Shown here piece after piece: positions 17,560-27,410 of a stretch of 64,000 nucleotides of DNA. A program made the position numbers and the translations under genes. A model generated the notes under the pieces. That model was not told the DNA's origin. It ran no database searches and saw only the letters and a program-made list of their open reading frames with translations. The DNA comes from Shewanella intestini (lineage in GTDB: Bacteria; Pseudomonadota; Gammaproteobacteria; Enterobacterales; Shewanellaceae). Every line of letters begins with the position of its first letter. Position 1 is the stretch's first letter. The DNA lies in contig NZ_JAAIKR010000004.1 in assembly GCF_018221465.1 (NCBI RefSeq), positions 124,001-188,000 of the forward strand, written 5' to 3'.

Positions 17560-18536
17560 TAAATTACTCCTGCTTTAACCATATCGAGCATGTTTAACGC
17601 GCCAACAGGGCGGTGTTGTGTATCGACCACCATTAAACCGTTAATATTTTTATCGTCCATAACTTGCAAGGCTTGTGCGGCTAAAATACCCGCTTGAACA
17701 GTGACGCAGTTTGGGGTCATCACTTGTGCAATGGAGGTATTTCGTAAATTAATTTGCGCATCGATCACTCGGCGTAAATCGCCGTCAGTAAAGATACCAA
17801 CTAAATTATTTTTATCGTCGACAACCCCTGTCATGCCAAGGCCTTTTTTGGTGATTTCATAAAGTGCATCGGTGATGGAGATGCTTTGCTTCACTATTGG
17901 AAGGTCGGCATCTTTGTGCATGACATCGTCAACTTTTAATAGTAAACGACGCCCTAATGACCCGCCAGGATGCGACAGTGCGAAATCGTCACGCGTAAAC
18001 CCGCGTGCTTGCAGTAATGCTACCGCTAATGCATCACCCATTGCTAATGTCGCTGTGGTACTTGATGTCGGCGCAAGCCCAAGTGGGCAAGCTTCTTCTG
18101 GCACTTCTATGCAAAGGTGCAGTTTCGCTAACTTGGCCATATTAGATTGCGGTTTACCAGTGACAGCGATAACCGGCACGCCCATACGTTGTATAACAGG
18201 CATTAAGGTTAAAATTTCGCTAGACTCACCTGAGTTTGAAATGGCTAATACAATGTCATTTTTAGCCAATGCGCCTAAGTCGCCATGACTGGCTTCACCG
18301 GGGTGAACGAAAAATGCCGGTGTTCCGGTACTGGCAAATGTGGCCGATATTTTATTGCCGATATGGCCTGATTTCCCCATCCCCATGACAATGACTTTAC
18401 CTTTGCACTGTAAGATGAGTTCACAAGCACTGCCAAAAGCATCGGAGTCTACATATTGATATAAATTATCTAATGCTTGTTTTTCAATATCGATTACTTT
18501 GCTGCCCCATTGGCGCAATTGCATTTGATCTACCAT
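17559..18536 (-). CDS. kdsD: Arabinose-5-phosphate isomerase
   Basis: A 325-residue enzyme converting ribulose-5-P to arabinose-5-P, the first step towards Kdo. The SIS domain (about 40-190) includes GMGKSGHIGNKISATFASTG and ALAKNDIVLAISNSGESSEI. Two CBS domains follow (about 205-325; DGDLRRVID marks the first). Length matches E. coli KdsD (328). It follows yrbG by 35 bp. Confidence 0.96.
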   Translation of the reverse strand: MVDQMQLRQWGSKVIDIEKQALDNLYQYVDSDAFGSACELILQCKGKVIVMGMGKSGHIGNKISATFASTGTPAFFVHPGEASHGDLGALAKNDIVLAISNSGESSEILTLMPVIQRMGVPVIAVTGKPQSNMAKLAKLHLCIEVPEEACPLGLAPTSSTTATLAMGDALAVALLQARGFTRDDFALSHPGGSLGRRLLLKVDDVMHKDADLPIVKQSISITDALYEITKKGLGMTGVVDDKNNLVGIFTDGDLRRVIDAQINLRNTSIAQVMTPNCVTVQAGILAAQALQVMDDKNINGLMVVDTQHRPVGALNMLDMVKAGVI

Positions 18537-18571
18537 GTGTTCTCTCTTTTAAATCGTTTGTTACTTGTCAC

Positions 18572-19534
18572 TTATTGAGATTGAAAAATGACGAATTGAT
18601 AAGCAATAAAAGTAATGAGTAATAGTACGCCATGCCAAGGCGTGAGCTGTTTTTTCACGCCAGTTGATAATACTAATATGGCGAGTGCTGCACTGGTTCC
18701 CAGCACCATATAAAAATCCCGTCCGCTTGCTGATGCATCTATTTCACCAGGGGCGATGATTCCTGGTAGTGCTAAAACGGCAAGGATATTAAATAAGTTT
18801 GAGCCGACAATATTACCGATGGCTAAATCATCTTCTTTTTTTAGTACGCCTGAGATACAAGCGGCTAATTCAGGCAAACTAGTGCCTACAGCGATAATCG
18901 TTAATCCAATCACAAGATCAGATAACCCAAAGTATTTTGCAATGCCGACCGCACCATCTACCATCCAATCAGCCGACAGCGGCAGTAAAATCATGCCTAC
19001 AATTAACCATATAGTAGCATGAAGCATTGGGACATTTTGGGGGATATCCGCTTCTAATTCTTTATTTTGTGGGTCTGGAGTCTCTTTATATATAGCTTGC
19101 CAGATAAAAAATCCCATTAAGGCGAAAAAAGCCACTAATAAAATAATCCCGTCAACTCGGCTTAGTACACCATCGTGAAGCAAATAACCAGCAAGTAAGG
19201 TTGCTAAAAGCATTAAGGGAATTTCGCGTTTAAGCGTTTTAACGCTAACGGCAATCGCACCTAAAAGTGCGGTGAGCCCCAAAATAAGGGTAATATTGGC
19301 GATATTTGAACCTAATACATTACCAATAGCGGTGTCAGTCATACCATTCACCGCGGCGGTACTGGCGACAAACATTTCAGGTGCAGAACTGCCCATCGCA
19401 ACGATGGTTAAGCCAATTAACATAGGAGGTAATCCTAAGTTTCTAGCAAAGGCCGCGGCGCCATAAACAAAACGGTCTGCACTCCAGACTAAAATAAGTA
19501 AGCCAACGATTAATAAACCGATATTTAGAAGCAT
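18572..19534 (-). CDS. yrbG: Calcium/sodium antiporter (YrbG family)
   Basis: A 320-residue inner-membrane protein of the K+-independent Na+/Ca2+ exchanger family with about ten helices. The two alpha-repeats are visible: GLTIVAMGSSAPEMFV (about 42-57) with AIGNVLGSNIANI, and GLTIIAVGTSLPELAA (about 211-226) with AIGNIVGSNLFNI. The acidic Glu in each repeat is the cation ligand in this family. It is first in the gene cluster running to npr and is divergent from mlaF. Physiological substrate in this organism is inferred. Confidence 0.92.
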   Translation of the reverse strand: MLLNIGLLIVGLLILVWSADRFVYGAAAFARNLGLPPMLIGLTIVAMGSSAPEMFVASTAAVNGMTDTAIGNVLGSNIANITLILGLTALLGAIAVSVKTLKREIPLMLLATLLAGYLLHDGVLSRVDGIILLVAFFALMGFFIWQAIYKETPDPQNKELEADIPQNVPMLHATIWLIVGMILLPLSADWMVDGAVGIAKYFGLSDLVIGLTIIAVGTSLPELAACISGVLKKEDDLAIGNIVGSNLFNILAVLALPGIIAPGEIDASASGRDFYMVLGTSAALAILVLSTGVKKQLTPWHGVLLLITFIAYQFVIFQSQ

Positions 19535-19645
19535 GATGGGTTAACAGTAAATAGAAAGTTATGCGCATTTTCGCTGGATTTAAACAAAAATGAAAGCTCT
19601 GAAGTATAAATGAATACCAGTAGCATAAGATATGCACGGATAATG

Positions 19646-19674
19646 TTGTAGCAATCAAATAAATTGCGTACAAT
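19646..19674 (+). promoter_or_regulatory. Sigma-70 promoter of the mla operon
   Basis: TTGTAG (19646-19651), 17-bp spacer and TACAAT (19669-19674). Predicted start near 19681, about 30 nt before the mlaF start codon, in the divergent yrbG-mlaF interval. Confidence 0.55.
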
Positions 19675-19710
19675 TTTATCTCGTATTTATTACCAGGTAG
19701 GCTTGCACCT

Positions 19711-20544
19711 GTGCAAATCATGTCTCAACAGTCTGATATAAATCAATCCCCACTCGTAGAAATTAATCACCTTGGATTCAATCGTGGTTCGCGTGTTATC
19801 TATGAAGATATTTCGTTGACTATCCCGCGAGGTAAAATTACGGCGATCATGGGGCCAAGTGGTATCGGCAAAACCACCCTGTTAAAGCTAATTGGTGGTC
19901 AGTTAACGCCTGAACATGGTCACGTATTATTTGATGGCGAAGATATCCATCAATTGTCGCGTAATGCCTTGTTTGAAACTCGAAAACGAATGAGCATGTT
20001 GTTTCAAAGTGGCGCTTTATTTACTGATATGAATGTGTTCGATAATGTGGCTTTTGCTTTACGTGAACATAGTGGCTTATCTGAATCGATTATTCGCAAA
20101 GTGGTACTGATGAAGCTACAAGCGGTTGGGCTTCGTGGTGCAGCGTCTTTAATGCCTAATGAATTATCAGGTGGAATGCAACGTCGAGCGGCGCTTGCTC
20201 GCGCGATTGCATTAGAGCCTGAACTTATCATGTATGATGAGCCTTTTGCTGGCCAAGACCCTATTTCAATGGGCATGCTAGTGAAACTTATCCGAGATTT
20301 GTCATCATCGTTGTCATTGACGTCGTTGGTTGTGTCTCACGATGTGGATGAAGTCTTAGAAATTGCCGATTATGTTTATGTTATTGCAGATAAAAAAATT
20401 ATTGCTCGCGGCACACCTACAGAGCTTAAACAGTCAAATAATTTGCAATTACAGCAGTTTTTAGAAGGTCGTCCTGACGGTTCGGTACCTTTTCATTTCC
20501 CCGCAGAAGATTATCAACAGGAGCTGCTTCGTGAACTTGATTGA
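19711..20544 (+). CDS. mlaF: Phospholipid ABC transporter ATPase MlaF
   Basis: The ATPase subunit of MlaFEDB, which moves phospholipids between the inner membrane and the periplasmic carrier MlaC to keep the outer membrane asymmetric. Walker [14 protein letters not shown], signature [15 protein letters not shown], Walker [14 protein letters not shown] and the switch His in VVSHDVDEV are intact. The GTG start is chosen because AGGTAGG lies 9 nt upstream; an ATG three codons later (19720) is possible. It overlaps mlaE by 14 bp. Confidence 0.95.
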   Translation: MQIMSQQSDINQSPLVEINHLGFNRGSRVIYEDISLTIPRGKITAIMGPSGIGKTTLLKLIGGQLTPEHGHVLFDGEDIHQLSRNALFETRKRMSMLFQSGALFTDMNVFDNVAFALREHSGLSESIIRKVVLMKLQAVGLRGAASLMPNELSGGMQRRAALARAIALEPELIMYDEPFAGQDPISMGMLVKLIRDLSSSLSLTSLVVSHDVDEVLEIADYVYVIADKKIIARGTPTELKQSNNLQLQQFLEGRPDGSVPFHFPAEDYQQELLRELD

Positions 20545-21316
20545 TTCCATTGCCAATATAGGCCGCAGTGCTATTCATTTAGTCATGGGATTAGGGCGTG
20601 CAGGTTTAATGCTATGGGGTGCGATTGTTCATGTACCTAATTTGCGCAAAGGTGGCCCATTGCTCATTAAGCAACTTTATGTCCTTGGTGTGCGCTCTGT
20701 GGTTATTGTTGTAGTGTCGGGGCTTTTTATTGGCATGGTATTGGCGCTACAAGGGTATATCATTTTAGTCGATTTTGGCACGGAAGAAAGCTTAGGCCCT
20801 ATGGTCGCATTAAGTCTTCTACGTGAACTTGGACCGGTTGTTACTGCGTTATTGTTTGCTGGAAGGGCGGGCTCAGCGTTAACGGCAGAAATCGGTTTGA
20901 TGAAATCAACCGAGCAGTTATCAAGCTTGGAAATGATGGCGGTAGATCCATTAAGGCAAGTTATTGCACCGCGATTTTGGGCTGGAGTGATTAGTTTACC
21001 TTTGCTGTCATTAATGTTTTCAGTGGTGGGCATTTTAGGTGGTCACCTTGTTGGTGTTGAATGGAAAGGAATTGATAGTGGTGCTTTTTGGTCTATCTTG
21101 CAGGCATCAGTTGAGTGGGACAAAGACATTCTTAATACTATCATTAAGAGTATGTTGTTTGGCATTGTGGTGACTTGGGTTGCCCTTTATCGTGGTTATG
21201 AAGTTGAACCAAACCCAGAGGGAATTAGCCGCGCAACGACCTCGACGGTTGTGCAAGCGAGTTTAGCCGTGCTTGCGCTTGATTTTCTGCTAACGGCATT
21301 AATGTTCGGTAGTTAA
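20531..21316 (+). CDS. mlaE: Phospholipid ABC transporter permease MlaE
   Basis: A 261-residue MlaE/YrbE permease with an N-terminal amphipathic helix and five to six membrane helices. The family core [20 protein letters not shown] (about 98-117) and the following [21 protein letters not shown] are well conserved. It dimerises within the Mla complex. The gap to mlaD is 181 bp, far larger than the few bases in E. coli, as noted in the findings. Confidence 0.95.
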   Translation: MNLIDSIANIGRSAIHLVMGLGRAGLMLWGAIVHVPNLRKGGPLLIKQLYVLGVRSVVIVVVSGLFIGMVLALQGYIILVDFGTEESLGPMVALSLLRELGPVVTALLFAGRAGSALTAEIGLMKSTEQLSSLEMMAVDPLRQVIAPRFWAGVISLPLLSLMFSVVGILGGHLVGVEWKGIDSGAFWSILQASVEWDKDILNTIIKSMLFGIVVTWVALYRGYEVEPNPEGISRATTSTVVQASLAVLALDFLLTALMFGS

Positions 21317-21497
21317 TTAAGTTGCTGATTTGATGAGTCTAAGTGATTAAAATAATCAGAATAATGTTTAATCCCGTAGTGATTATCAAGGCTCGTCACT
21401 GTTTAGTGATTACATAGCATTCATTAGAAATGTGTTATCTCATAATAGTCATTAAGTTATAGTTATTTGTTCGTCTAAAAATAAGTGGTTGTATTAT

Positions 21498-21971
21498 ATG
21501 GTTTCAAGGAAGTTAGAGATATCAGTTGGGTTATTTATCCTTTCAGGACTTATCGCATTTTGCGTGTTGGTATTTAATGTCGCGAATGTCAAAGTACAAT
21601 CGGGTAATAGTACATACCAACTCAAAGCCGAGTTTAATAATATTGGCGGTTTGAAAGTACGTTCTCCGGTGAAAGTTGGCGGTGTTGTGGTTGGTCGTGT
21701 CAGCAATATTGCACTTGATGATCGTAAGTTAGTGCCAATTGTTACTTTGACGATGGATAAACGCTATGACCACTTTGCGGAAACCAGTAGTTTATCTATT
21801 TTGACGTCAGGTCTTTTGGGGGAACAGTTTATCGGCTTAACGCCTGGTTTTATGGACGATGATATTGAGATTTTACAAGACGGCGACAAAGTTGATGACA
21901 CTCGCGGGGCGTTAATTTTAGAAGATCTAATCGGTCAATTACTTTACAGCATGTCATCTAAAGATAAATAG
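21498..21971 (+). CDS. mlaD: Mla complex MCE-domain subunit MlaD
   Basis: A 157-residue protein with an N-terminal membrane helix (about 8-27) and one MCE domain (about 33-110), whose signature FNNIGGLKVRSPVKVGGVVVG is clear. It forms the periplasmic hexameric ring through which lipids pass. ATG at 21498 matches the family N-terminus; an in-frame TTG at 21489 is less likely. The C-terminal GALILEDLIGQLLY helix, needed for ring assembly in E. coli, is present. Confidence 0.94.
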   Translation: MVSRKLEISVGLFILSGLIAFCVLVFNVANVKVQSGNSTYQLKAEFNNIGGLKVRSPVKVGGVVVGRVSNIALDDRKLVPIVTLTMDKRYDHFAETSSLSILTSGLLGEQFIGLTPGFMDDDIEILQDGDKVDDTRGALILEDLIGQLLYSMSSKDK

Positions 21972-21981
21972 GAGCGTTTGC

Positions 21982-22638
21982 ATGAAATCTACTTTTACTC
22001 AGCTTTTGCGTGTCACTTTATTAGCTTGCCTTAGTGTGGTTTCTTCGCTGTCCTTTGCTCAAGAAATTAACCTTAAAAATCCTTATACCATGGTGGAACA
22101 AGTCTCTAAGCAAACGTTTTCACGTTTTGCTGATGACCAAGCGCTTATTGAAAAAGATTTAAACCATCTAAAGGTGATTGTGGCTGAAGAGTTGATGCCA
22201 TATGTCGATTATAAATATGCAGCGTACAAAGTCATGGGGCTTTATTTACGCGAATCCACACCTGAGCAGCGCAAAGCATTTGTGACGGCCTTTAAAGGTT
22301 ATCTCATTTCAACTTATGCCCAAGCATTTACCGAATATACTGATCAAACCGTGAAGTTCTCACCCGCGTTAGACTTTGCTGGTGAAAAAATAGTTGAAGT
22401 GAACGTACAGATTGTTGAAGCAGGACGCCCACCAATTAAAATTAAATTTAAAGCTAGACGACTAAAAGATGACACTTGGAAAGCATTTGACTTGGTCGCT
22501 GAAGGTATTAGTTTATTGGCGTCTAAGCAGTCTGAAATTTCGAATTTGATCCGTCAAAAAGGCATTGAAAGCGTGATAACCATGCTTGAAGATAAGTCGA
22601 AACAAAGTATTCACCCTGACGATAAAGCAGAGTCATAA
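21982..22638 (+). CDS. mlaC: Periplasmic phospholipid-binding protein MlaC
   Basis: A 218-residue soluble lipid carrier with signal peptide about 1-26 (ends SLSFA). The Tol_Tol_Ttg2 family core includes VDYKYAAYKVMG, TPEQRKAFVTAFKGYLI and the KFKARRLKDDTWKAFDLVAEG strand. It shuttles phospholipids between the outer-membrane MlaA-porin complex and MlaFEDB. AGGAGCG ribosome-binding site lies 6 nt upstream. Its TAA is immediately followed by the mlaB ATG. Confidence 0.95.
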   Translation: MKSTFTQLLRVTLLACLSVVSSLSFAQEINLKNPYTMVEQVSKQTFSRFADDQALIEKDLNHLKVIVAEELMPYVDYKYAAYKVMGLYLRESTPEQRKAFVTAFKGYLISTYAQAFTEYTDQTVKFSPALDFAGEKIVEVNVQIVEAGRPPIKIKFKARRLKDDTWKAFDLVAEGISLLASKQSEISNLIRQKGIESVITMLEDKSKQSIHPDDKAES

Positions 22639-22932
22639 ATGGCACAGTTCAATCAACAAGGACATATTGTCTATGTTACAGGGTGTTTAACGCAGTCTGA
22701 TGTCGCACAAATTTGGTCAAAGCGACATCAACTGTTTACTAGGCAAACTCAAGTGTTAGACTTGTCAGCTTTAGCGTATACCGATAGCGCAGGGATAGCC
22801 TTGTTGTTAAGTTTTATCACCTTGACTGATAACAAAGAACAACACGGTAATGTCAAACTGATACATCCGAGCCCGCAATTATTGAAAATGATTGAGTTAT
22901 ACGACTTAAGCGAATTTTTCCAACCGCAATAG
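22639..22932 (+). CDS. mlaB: Mla complex STAS-domain protein MlaB
   Basis: A 97-residue cytoplasmic STAS protein that binds and stabilises MlaF. The key Ser/Thr region reads DLSALAYTDSAGIALLLSF (about 39-57), matching the STAS loop. It directly abuts mlaC with no spacer. Length is the same as E. coli MlaB (97). Confidence 0.92.
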   Translation: MAQFNQQGHIVYVTGCLTQSDVAQIWSKRHQLFTRQTQVLDLSALAYTDSAGIALLLSFITLTDNKEQHGNVKLIHPSPQLLKMIELYDLSEFFQPQ

Positions 22933-22953
22933 AATTTTAAAGGTAAATTATCC

Positions 22954-23205
22954 ATGGATTGCAAAGAAATCGAGCAATTAATTTTAGCAGCAATTGCTGT
23001 TGATGAAGTACATGTCACTTCAGACGGAAGCCACTATAAAGTAATTGCAGTTGGTGACATGTTTGATGGTATGAGCCGCGTTAAACAACAACAAACAATT
23101 TATGCGCAGTTATCAGAACAAATTGCTAGTGGTGCTTTGCACGCTCTGACGATTAAGACATTTACGCCGACACAGTGGAAGCGTGAAAAAATGTTTAACA
23201 TGTAA
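22954..23205 (+). CDS. ibaG: BolA-family protein IbaG
   Basis: An 83-residue class II KH-like BolA protein starting MDCKEIEQLILAA. The conserved VTSDGSHYKVIAVGDMFDGMSRVKQQQ core and final KTFTPTQW are present. IbaG partners monothiol glutaredoxin in Fe-S trafficking and acid response in E. coli and affects the envelope in Vibrio. It sits between mlaB and murA, as in other gammaproteobacteria. Confidence 0.93.
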   Translation: MDCKEIEQLILAAIAVDEVHVTSDGSHYKVIAVGDMFDGMSRVKQQQTIYAQLSEQIASGALHALTIKTFTPTQWKREKMFNM

Positions 23206-24480
<1,275 letters not shown>

Positions 24481-24515
24481 TAATGTAATATCACTATTAT
24501 TTTTCGATATTAAAC

Positions 24516-24547
24516 AAAAAACCACCATGAACGCATGGTGGTTTTTT
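24516..24547. terminator. Bidirectional terminator between murA and degS
   Basis: AAAAACCACCATG, loop AACG, CATGGTGGTTTTT; the convergent murA and degS genes can both end here. Confidence 0.88.
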
Positions 24548-24569
24548 ATTGCTTAATTATTGGCTAACG

Positions 24570-25655
24570 CTATTTAGCGGCTTTTTTCTCACCGACGATA
24601 ACGTGTAATTGCTGTTGTTTGCCGTTGCGTAAAATAGTCAGTGTTGCTTGTTTCCCCGGTTTTGTTTCTGCCACTCTATCCATTAATAAATTGGTGCCAG
24701 GAATAATTTCATTATTATATTTAATAATCACGTCACGAGGTTTTAGCTGCGCTTTTGCTGCAGGACCATTTGGCTCAATTGCCGTAACGGCAACCCCTTT
24801 TAAGTCGGGTAGATTCAATATTTGTGCAATCACTGGAGTGATTGCTTCTCCTGTGAAGCCGATTGCACCGCGGATCACCCGGCCATTTTTGATTAATTTA
24901 CCCATAATGCTGTGTGCTAACTTAATCGGAATGGCAAAACTTATTCCGCTGATACCATTATTACCGTCTTGTTTATTAACCGTAAATGCAGCGGTATTGA
25001 TACCGATAAGATCGCCATTGGTATCAACCAATGCTCCACCGGAGTTACCTGCGTTAATGGCGGCATCCGTTTGGAGGAAATCAAGGTAGCCTGAACTTAA
25101 ACCACTGCGACCGGTTGCGCTGATTATACCTTGAGTAATTGTTTGGCCGATGTTGTATGGGTTACCAATGGCGAGCACGACGTCACCAACTAACGCTGGG
25201 TGATTTAAGTTAATCGGTATTAATGGCAGATTATCACCCTCGATTTTTAATACCGCTAAATCGGTTTCAGAATCTGAACCCACCACTTCAGAGGTAAATC
25301 GGCGGCCATCTTGTAACGCAACAATGATTTCGTCAGCTTGCTGTACAACATGGTAGTTGGTAATGATGTAACCATCTTTACTCATGATTACCCCAGAGCC
25401 TAATTCTTGTAAAGAACCAGAGTTAATTGGCCGGGATTTATCAATGCTAATGCTGTAAATATTTACTACAGCCGGCGCTGCGCGCCTTACTGCAGTTGAA
25501 AATGATAAGCCATCATTTCTGTGAGTTGAGTTATTAAACCCAGAAGAGAAATTACCACCGTTCAAATAAGCTGTAACGGTTAGAAATATTGCTGCCATAA
25601 CTAGGCCAAATACAACCGCTTTAGCAATATATAAGAAGGAGCTTTTGAAGTTCAT
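24570..25655 (-). CDS. degS: Outer-membrane stress sensor protease DegS
   Basis: A 361-residue trypsin-like protease anchored by one helix (about 8-28), with one PDZ domain (about 260-350). His is in YIITNYHVV, Asp in ETDLAVLKI and Ser in INAGNSGGALVDT. In E. coli the PDZ domain binds C-termini of misfolded porins and DegS then cleaves RseA, freeing sigma-E. I use the ATG at 25653-25655 (MNFKSSFLYIAKAV); a longer frame from 25715 would start inside the degQ terminator. It follows degQ as in E. coli, though there the order is degQ-degS too. Confidence 0.94.
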   Translation of the reverse strand: MNFKSSFLYIAKAVVFGLVMAAIFLTVTAYLNGGNFSSGFNNSTHRNDGLSFSTAVRRAAPAVVNIYSISIDKSRPINSGSLQELGSGVIMSKDGYIITNYHVVQQADEIIVALQDGRRFTSEVVGSDSETDLAVLKIEGDNLPLIPINLNHPALVGDVVLAIGNPYNIGQTITQGIISATGRSGLSSGYLDFLQTDAAINAGNSGGALVDTNGDLIGINTAAFTVNKQDGNNGISGISFAIPIKLAHSIMGKLIKNGRVIRGAIGFTGEAITPVIAQILNLPDLKGVAVTAIEPNGPAAKAQLKPRDVIIKYNNEIIPGTNLLMDRVAETKPGKQATLTILRNGKQQQLHVIVGEKKAAK

Positions 25656-25707
25656 TGTGTGGAATAAATCTGAATGTGAAACGCAGATATTAGCATCTTT
25701 ATAAAAA

Positions 25708-25746
25708 TTAAGCACCGAAAGACCGACTTACGGTGCTTAATTTACT
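25708..25746 (-). terminator. Terminator after degQ
   Basis: Perfect 10-bp stem TTAAGCACCG/CGGTGCTTAA (25708-25717 and 25731-25740), loop of 13 nt, followed on the minus strand by TTTTTAT. It separates degQ transcription from degS. Confidence 0.75.
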
Positions 25747-25800
25747 CAGTAAAATATTTACTTATTAAAGTTTAAATACTGCTTGCTAACAGGTGACTGA

Positions 25801-27150
25801 TTATCTTAAAACAAGATATAACGCCGTTTTACCGCGTTTAATTTTAAGTGCAACTGCACCCTCACTGCCTTTTAAAACAGATTTAAGCGTTTTTAAATCT
25901 TTTATGTTTTTGCGGTTAATCCCAGTGATAATATCGCCTTTTGCTAAGCCGCTACGCGCAGCTGGCGAGCCACTGGTTACTTCAATAATCTTAATTCCGT
26001 CATCAGTGTCTTGTAGCGTTGCACCTTCAAGCATTGGATGTACTTCGCCGCTGGCTTTTTCAACATGGTCAGATTCGCCTAAGGTCGCTTTTACCGTTTC
26101 TTTGTCGCCATCACGGATTAGCTGAAAGCTCACTTTAGCACCTGCGCCCATGGTGCCAACTTTTGCACGTAGCTCTTGGAACGATTTAATACTTTTACCA
26201 TTGACTGCAACAATAACATCACCCGCTTTAATGCCAGCAGCATCTGCGGCGCTGTCTGCAACAACTTCATTTACAAATGCACCATGTTGGGAGTCTAAAC
26301 CAAAGGCTTTGGCTAGTTCGTTGTCTAAATCACGACCGGAAACCCCTAAAACACCACGGCGGACTTCACCATGTTCTATTATTTGTTGGACAAGGTTATT
26401 CACCATGTTGGCAGGAATAGCAAAACCAATACCGACATTACCACCGGTAGGTGCAACAATGGCTGTGTTTATGCCAATGAGCTCACCATTAAGATTCACC
26501 AACGCACCACCAGAGTTACCGCTGTTGATCGCTGCATCGGTTTGAATAAAGTTTTCAAGCATTTCAATACCTAAACCACTTCGGCCTAATGCACTAACAA
26601 TACCTGAGGTAACGGTTTGGCCAAGACCAAATGGATTTCCAATTGCGACGGCGAAATCACCAACACGAATGGCATCAGTGTCAGTTTGTTTAATGGCGGT
26701 AAGGTTTTTGGCATCAATTTTTAATAATGCAATATCAGACTCAGCGTCCGCACCAATGAGCTTAGCTTTGACTTCTCGGCCGTCGGATAAGCCAACTTCA
26801 ATATCATCTGCACCGTTAATGACATGATTATTGGTAACAATGTAGCCTTTTTTAGCATCAATGATTACCCCAGACCCCAGACCTCTGAACGGGCGTTCTT
26901 GAACTTGCTCTTGCGGTGCATTAGGGCCAAAAAAGTAGCGAAACATTTCAGGTACTTGCTGCTTTGATACTTGGGTGCCTGAAACGGCAACAGATACAAC
27001 TGCAGGGGTGGTTTTTTCGAGCATCGGCGCAAGGCTTGGAACGGATTGACCATTAACTGAGTGAGGAAGTGCTGCTTGGGATACAACAGGAGTTAATGCT
27101 AGTGAGGCGGTTAAGATAGCTGCAGAAAGTAAGCTGATTTTGGTTTTCAT
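25801..27150 (-). CDS. degQ: Periplasmic serine protease DegQ/DegP (Do family)
   Basis: A 449-residue periplasmic protease-chaperone. Signal peptide about 1-26 (ends SQAA). His is in YIVTNNHVIN, Asp in ESDIALLKI, Ser in INSGNSGGALVNL, followed by two PDZ domains (about 250-345 and 355-449). Length and the short LA loop favour DegQ over DegP. It degrades or refolds misfolded envelope proteins. It has its own promoter with sigma-E and sigma-70 elements, a 5' UTR hairpin and an AAGGAG ribosome-binding site. Confidence 0.94.
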   Translation of the reverse strand: MKTKISLLSAAILTASLALTPVVSQAALPHSVNGQSVPSLAPMLEKTTPAVVSVAVSGTQVSKQQVPEMFRYFFGPNAPQEQVQERPFRGLGSGVIIDAKKGYIVTNNHVINGADDIEVGLSDGREVKAKLIGADAESDIALLKIDAKNLTAIKQTDTDAIRVGDFAVAIGNPFGLGQTVTSGIVSALGRSGLGIEMLENFIQTDAAINSGNSGGALVNLNGELIGINTAIVAPTGGNVGIGFAIPANMVNNLVQQIIEHGEVRRGVLGVSGRDLDNELAKAFGLDSQHGAFVNEVVADSAADAAGIKAGDVIVAVNGKSIKSFQELRAKVGTMGAGAKVSFQLIRDGDKETVKATLGESDHVEKASGEVHPMLEGATLQDTDDGIKIIEVTSGSPAARSGLAKGDIITGINRKNIKDLKTLKSVLKGSEGAVALKIKRGKTALYLVLR

Positions 27151-27171
27151 AATGTCAATAGCTCCTTAGGT

Positions 27172-27195
27172 ACATTTATGCTAGCGCATAAATGT
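27172..27195 (-). promoter_or_regulatory. Perfect palindromic hairpin in the degQ 5' UTR
   Basis: ACATTTATGC (27172-27181), loop TAGC, GCATAAATGT (27186-27195). It ends just upstream of the degQ ribosome-binding site and lies inside the predicted leader, so it can form in RNA or act as a DNA operator. Confidence 0.65.
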
Positions 27196-27272
27196 CATTG
27201 TCGAGAATGTTGCTGGTTAATGGCATCCTTTATATGATGGTGTCATTAAGCCACATTGGAAAATGAATATAC

Positions 27273-27309
27273 ATTATACAGTCAGAGTGTTGATCGGCAA
27301 TTAAGTTCC
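27273..27309 (-). promoter_or_regulatory. Overlapping sigma-E and sigma-70 promoters of degQ
   Basis: Minus strand GGAACTT (27309-27303), 16-nt spacer, TCTGA (27286-27282): a near-ideal sigma-E promoter. Overlapping it, TTGCCG (27300-27295), 16 nt, TATAAT (27278-27273) is a sigma-70 promoter. Both would start transcripts about 115-125 nt before the degQ ATG. Confidence 0.75.
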
Positions 27310-27410
27310 TAAACGATTAATAATGGTTCATTTTTTCAATGCTTAGGTTATTTATATGATGCGTTAATGTTATTATTCGCTGCACTATTAGCTTGTTAAG
27401 AGACATTACG

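Noticed and set aside
24619-25089. Long open frame opposite degS, and similar frames opposite degQ, rpoN, murA and mgtE
   Set aside because: These mirror conserved genes on the other strand, lack ribosome-binding sites and have composition set by the opposite codons.
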